DNA of 46,246 nucleotides from Asticcacaulis biprosthecium C19 (GTDB lineage Bacteria; Pseudomonadota; Alphaproteobacteria; Caulobacterales; Caulobacteraceae), in NCBI RefSeq assembly GCF_000204015.1, contig NZ_GL883077.1, forward strand, positions 1,916,027 through 1,962,272, read 5' to 3'. Positions within the stretch are counted from its first letter, which is position 1; every line of letters begins with the position of its first letter. The notes beneath the pieces were generated by a model. That model saw only the letters and a program-made list of their open reading frames with translations. It was not told the origin of the DNA and searched no databases. This document shows, one piece after another, positions 45,282-46,246 of this stretch. A program made the position numbers and the translations under genes.

Positions 45282-45455
45282 TATCCTCCACCGCTTGCGG
45301 GGGAGGTGTCGAGCAAGTGAGGCCCCCTATGGGCCGAAACGCGTCGAGACGGAGGGGGCGTGACAAGCCCCGAGCTTCCGGCTCCCCCTCCGCTTCGACG
45401 TGCTGCGCTTTCAGCTTCGCTTGCTCAGCACCTCCCTCGCAAGCGGTGGAGGATA
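45282..45455. repeat. Nested GC-rich inverted-repeat element
   Basis: Outer arms of 36 bases (45282-45317 and 45420-45455) pair with three mismatches and read TATCCTCCACCGCTTGCG. Inner arms of 17 bases (45342-45358 and 45384-45400) pair with two mismatches (CGTCGAGACGGAGGGGG). It occupies most of the gap between the his operon promoter and the convergent end of the TPM gene and could fold into a 174-base hairpin. Outer-arm words (CTCCACCGCT) recur in the 36452-36627 element. Confidence 0.85.
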
Positions 45456-45461
45456 AGCAGC

Positions 45462-46157
45462 TCATATCTCAATCAGCACGTCGGGCAGTTCGTTGGGATT
45501 GTCATCTGTCGGCGGGAAGTGCTGCGCCAAAGCGGCGCCGCAGACGGTGATGGCCTCTTCGAAGCCGCCGGTCGCATCGCCGGCCTTGATGTGCTTCAGC
45601 AGGATGGCGACCGTATCGTTCCAGAAGCTCTTGTCGACCTTGTCATAGATGCCACCGTCGGCAATGACCTCGACCACATGCTCTTCAACCGCCAGGAAGA
45701 TCAGCACGCCGGTGCGGGCCGCGGTCAGGTGCATGCCGCGGGCATAGAACTGTTCCAAAGCCTTTTGATGGACCTTGGCGCGGCGCGTCGCCAGCGGCGT
45801 CAGCCACAGTTTCAGCCCTGTAAAGCGGATCACGACGTAGGCGATGGCAAAGACCGCAAGCTGGAAAAAGGCGTAGGTCAGGATGGCTTCCCAGGTCAGC
45901 AAGTTGCCGTCGACGCCAATGCTGCGCCAGCCGAGGAGGGAACTCAATATGCCTTCCAGCCAGTCGTGTGGCAGAAGGCCCATGACGGCCAGGACCAGGG
46001 GCAGGATCATGGCGGCCGCTGCCGCCCAGCCCAGGGGTGTTTCACCGTAATCCAGCGCCTTGGCTTTGACGACGCAGGTGATTTCGCCGGAGGTGCCGGC
46101 TTCTGCCCGGGCAATGGCCGCATTGATGCGGCTGTGGTCGATCTTCAGAGTGCTCAT
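45462..46157 (-). CDS. TPM domain membrane protein
   Basis: A 231-residue protein with a TPM (Psb32/YgcG-like) domain split around two TM segments. N-terminal INAAIARAEAGTSGEITCVVK is the first TPM helix and strand; two TMs lie about 52-75 and 95-125; then ARGMHLTAARTGVLIFLAVEEHVVEVIADGGI and a C-terminal FWNDTVAILLKHIKAGDATGGFEEAI complete the domain. It is probably an inner-membrane protein with the two parts on the same side. The start ATG lies one base after the stop of the upstream TPM gene. In many Gram-negatives lemA-TPM-TPM genes are grouped; lemA would lie outside the window. The role is unknown. Confidence 0.8.
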   Translation of the reverse strand: MSTLKIDHSRINAAIARAEAGTSGEITCVVKAKALDYGETPLGWAAAAAMILPLVLAVMGLLPHDWLEGILSSLLGWRSIGVDGNLLTWEAILTYAFFQLAVFAIAYVVIRFTGLKLWLTPLATRRAKVHQKALEQFYARGMHLTAARTGVLIFLAVEEHVVEVIADGGIYDKVDKSFWNDTVAILLKHIKAGDATGGFEEAITVCGAALAQHFPPTDDNPNELPDVLIEI

Positions 46158-46158
46158 G

Positions 46159-46246
46159 TCACCAACTCCCGCTCGCACCGCCGCCACCGAACGACCCGCC
46201 GCCGCCCGAGAAACCGCCGCCTCCACCGCCGCCGGACCAGCCTCCG
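46159..46246 (-). CDS. C-terminal end of a Gly-rich TPM (YgcG-like) protein, cut by the window edge
   Basis: Only 28 codons are visible, reading GGWSGGGGGGGFSGGGG and ending GGGGASGSW before the TGA. Such Gly/Ser/Trp-rich tails are typical of YgcG-type TPM proteins, which often sit just upstream of a second TPM gene. The stop is one base from the next ATG, so the two are co-translated. Confidence 0.75.
   Translation of the reverse strand, partial: GGWSGGGGGGGFSGGGGSFGGGGASGSW

Overview
The window looks like a chromosomal segment of an alphaproteobacterium, most likely of the order Caulobacterales (Asticcacaulis/Caulobacter-like). The GC-rich, closely packed genes fit this. So does a long two-TM coiled-coil protein resembling the new-pole marker TipN, an mreB-mreC-mreD-mrdA-rodA elongasome operon, and alphaproteobacterial moaD/moaE near pgsA. 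The genus is inference; no rRNA or tRNA gene was seen.

Layout. 1-3.4 kb: an isoaspartyl peptidase/asparaginase, a FlaA1/CapD-like nucleotide-sugar dehydratase, and moaD-moaE-moaC (molybdopterin). 3.4-6 kb: an inverted-repeat element, then a BtuB-type TonB receptor behind a clear cobalamin riboswitch. 6-11.5 kb: pgsA, a three-gene ABC/HlyD lipoprotein exporter, a membrane acyltransferase and a secreted protein of unknown function. 11.5-15.1 kb: nadA-nadB-nadC (de novo NAD) with a palindrome in front. 15.2-21.9 kb: a membrane-SRPBCC protein, Dps, a 24-bp perfect hairpin, a DUF2459 protein, arfB, a GNAT enzyme, a WecA-like transferase, an aspartate aminotransferase and a VTT-family membrane protein. 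22.2-28.4 kb: the elongasome operon. 28.4-38.2 kb: proline iminopeptidase, an MFS carrier, a large nested inverted repeat, a DUF1877-like protein, dipeptide epimerase, TipN-like protein, and a JmjC-like cupin between two DUF805 proteins. 38.2-45.1 kb: a complete histidine operon led by a TrpR-family regulator. 45.2 kb to the end: another inverted repeat and two TPM-domain genes, the last cut by the window edge.

The most unusual region is the histidine operon (regulator-hisG-hisD-[hisC'-hisB]-hisH-hisA-hisF-hisIE). Its gene order is that of enteric/xanthomonad operons rather than the split arrangement usual in alphaproteobacteria. Where hisC and hisB should be two genes there is one 491-residue fusion. 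Its N-terminal half is a recognisable HisC aminotransferase that has lost the PLP lysine (Phe161), the cofactor Asn (Gln106) and the substrate-carboxylate Arg (about Leu276). Its HisB half is intact. Downstream, hisF carries an exactly 17-codon in-frame insertion made of a palindromic repeat. A second, inverted copy of that repeat lies directly before the hisF start, behind an intrinsic terminator that overlaps the hisA stop codon. A perfect 18-bp palindrome just upstream of the regulator gene is a good candidate operator.

The intergenic regions also carry long inverted repeats of two sorts. Two elements use spaced CAC-xxxx words (CACGAAT, CACGGAA and CACAGAT variants), and two GC-rich elements resemble CCTCCACCGCT...GGGGAGG. 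Function assignments rest on motifs read by eye; no searches were run.
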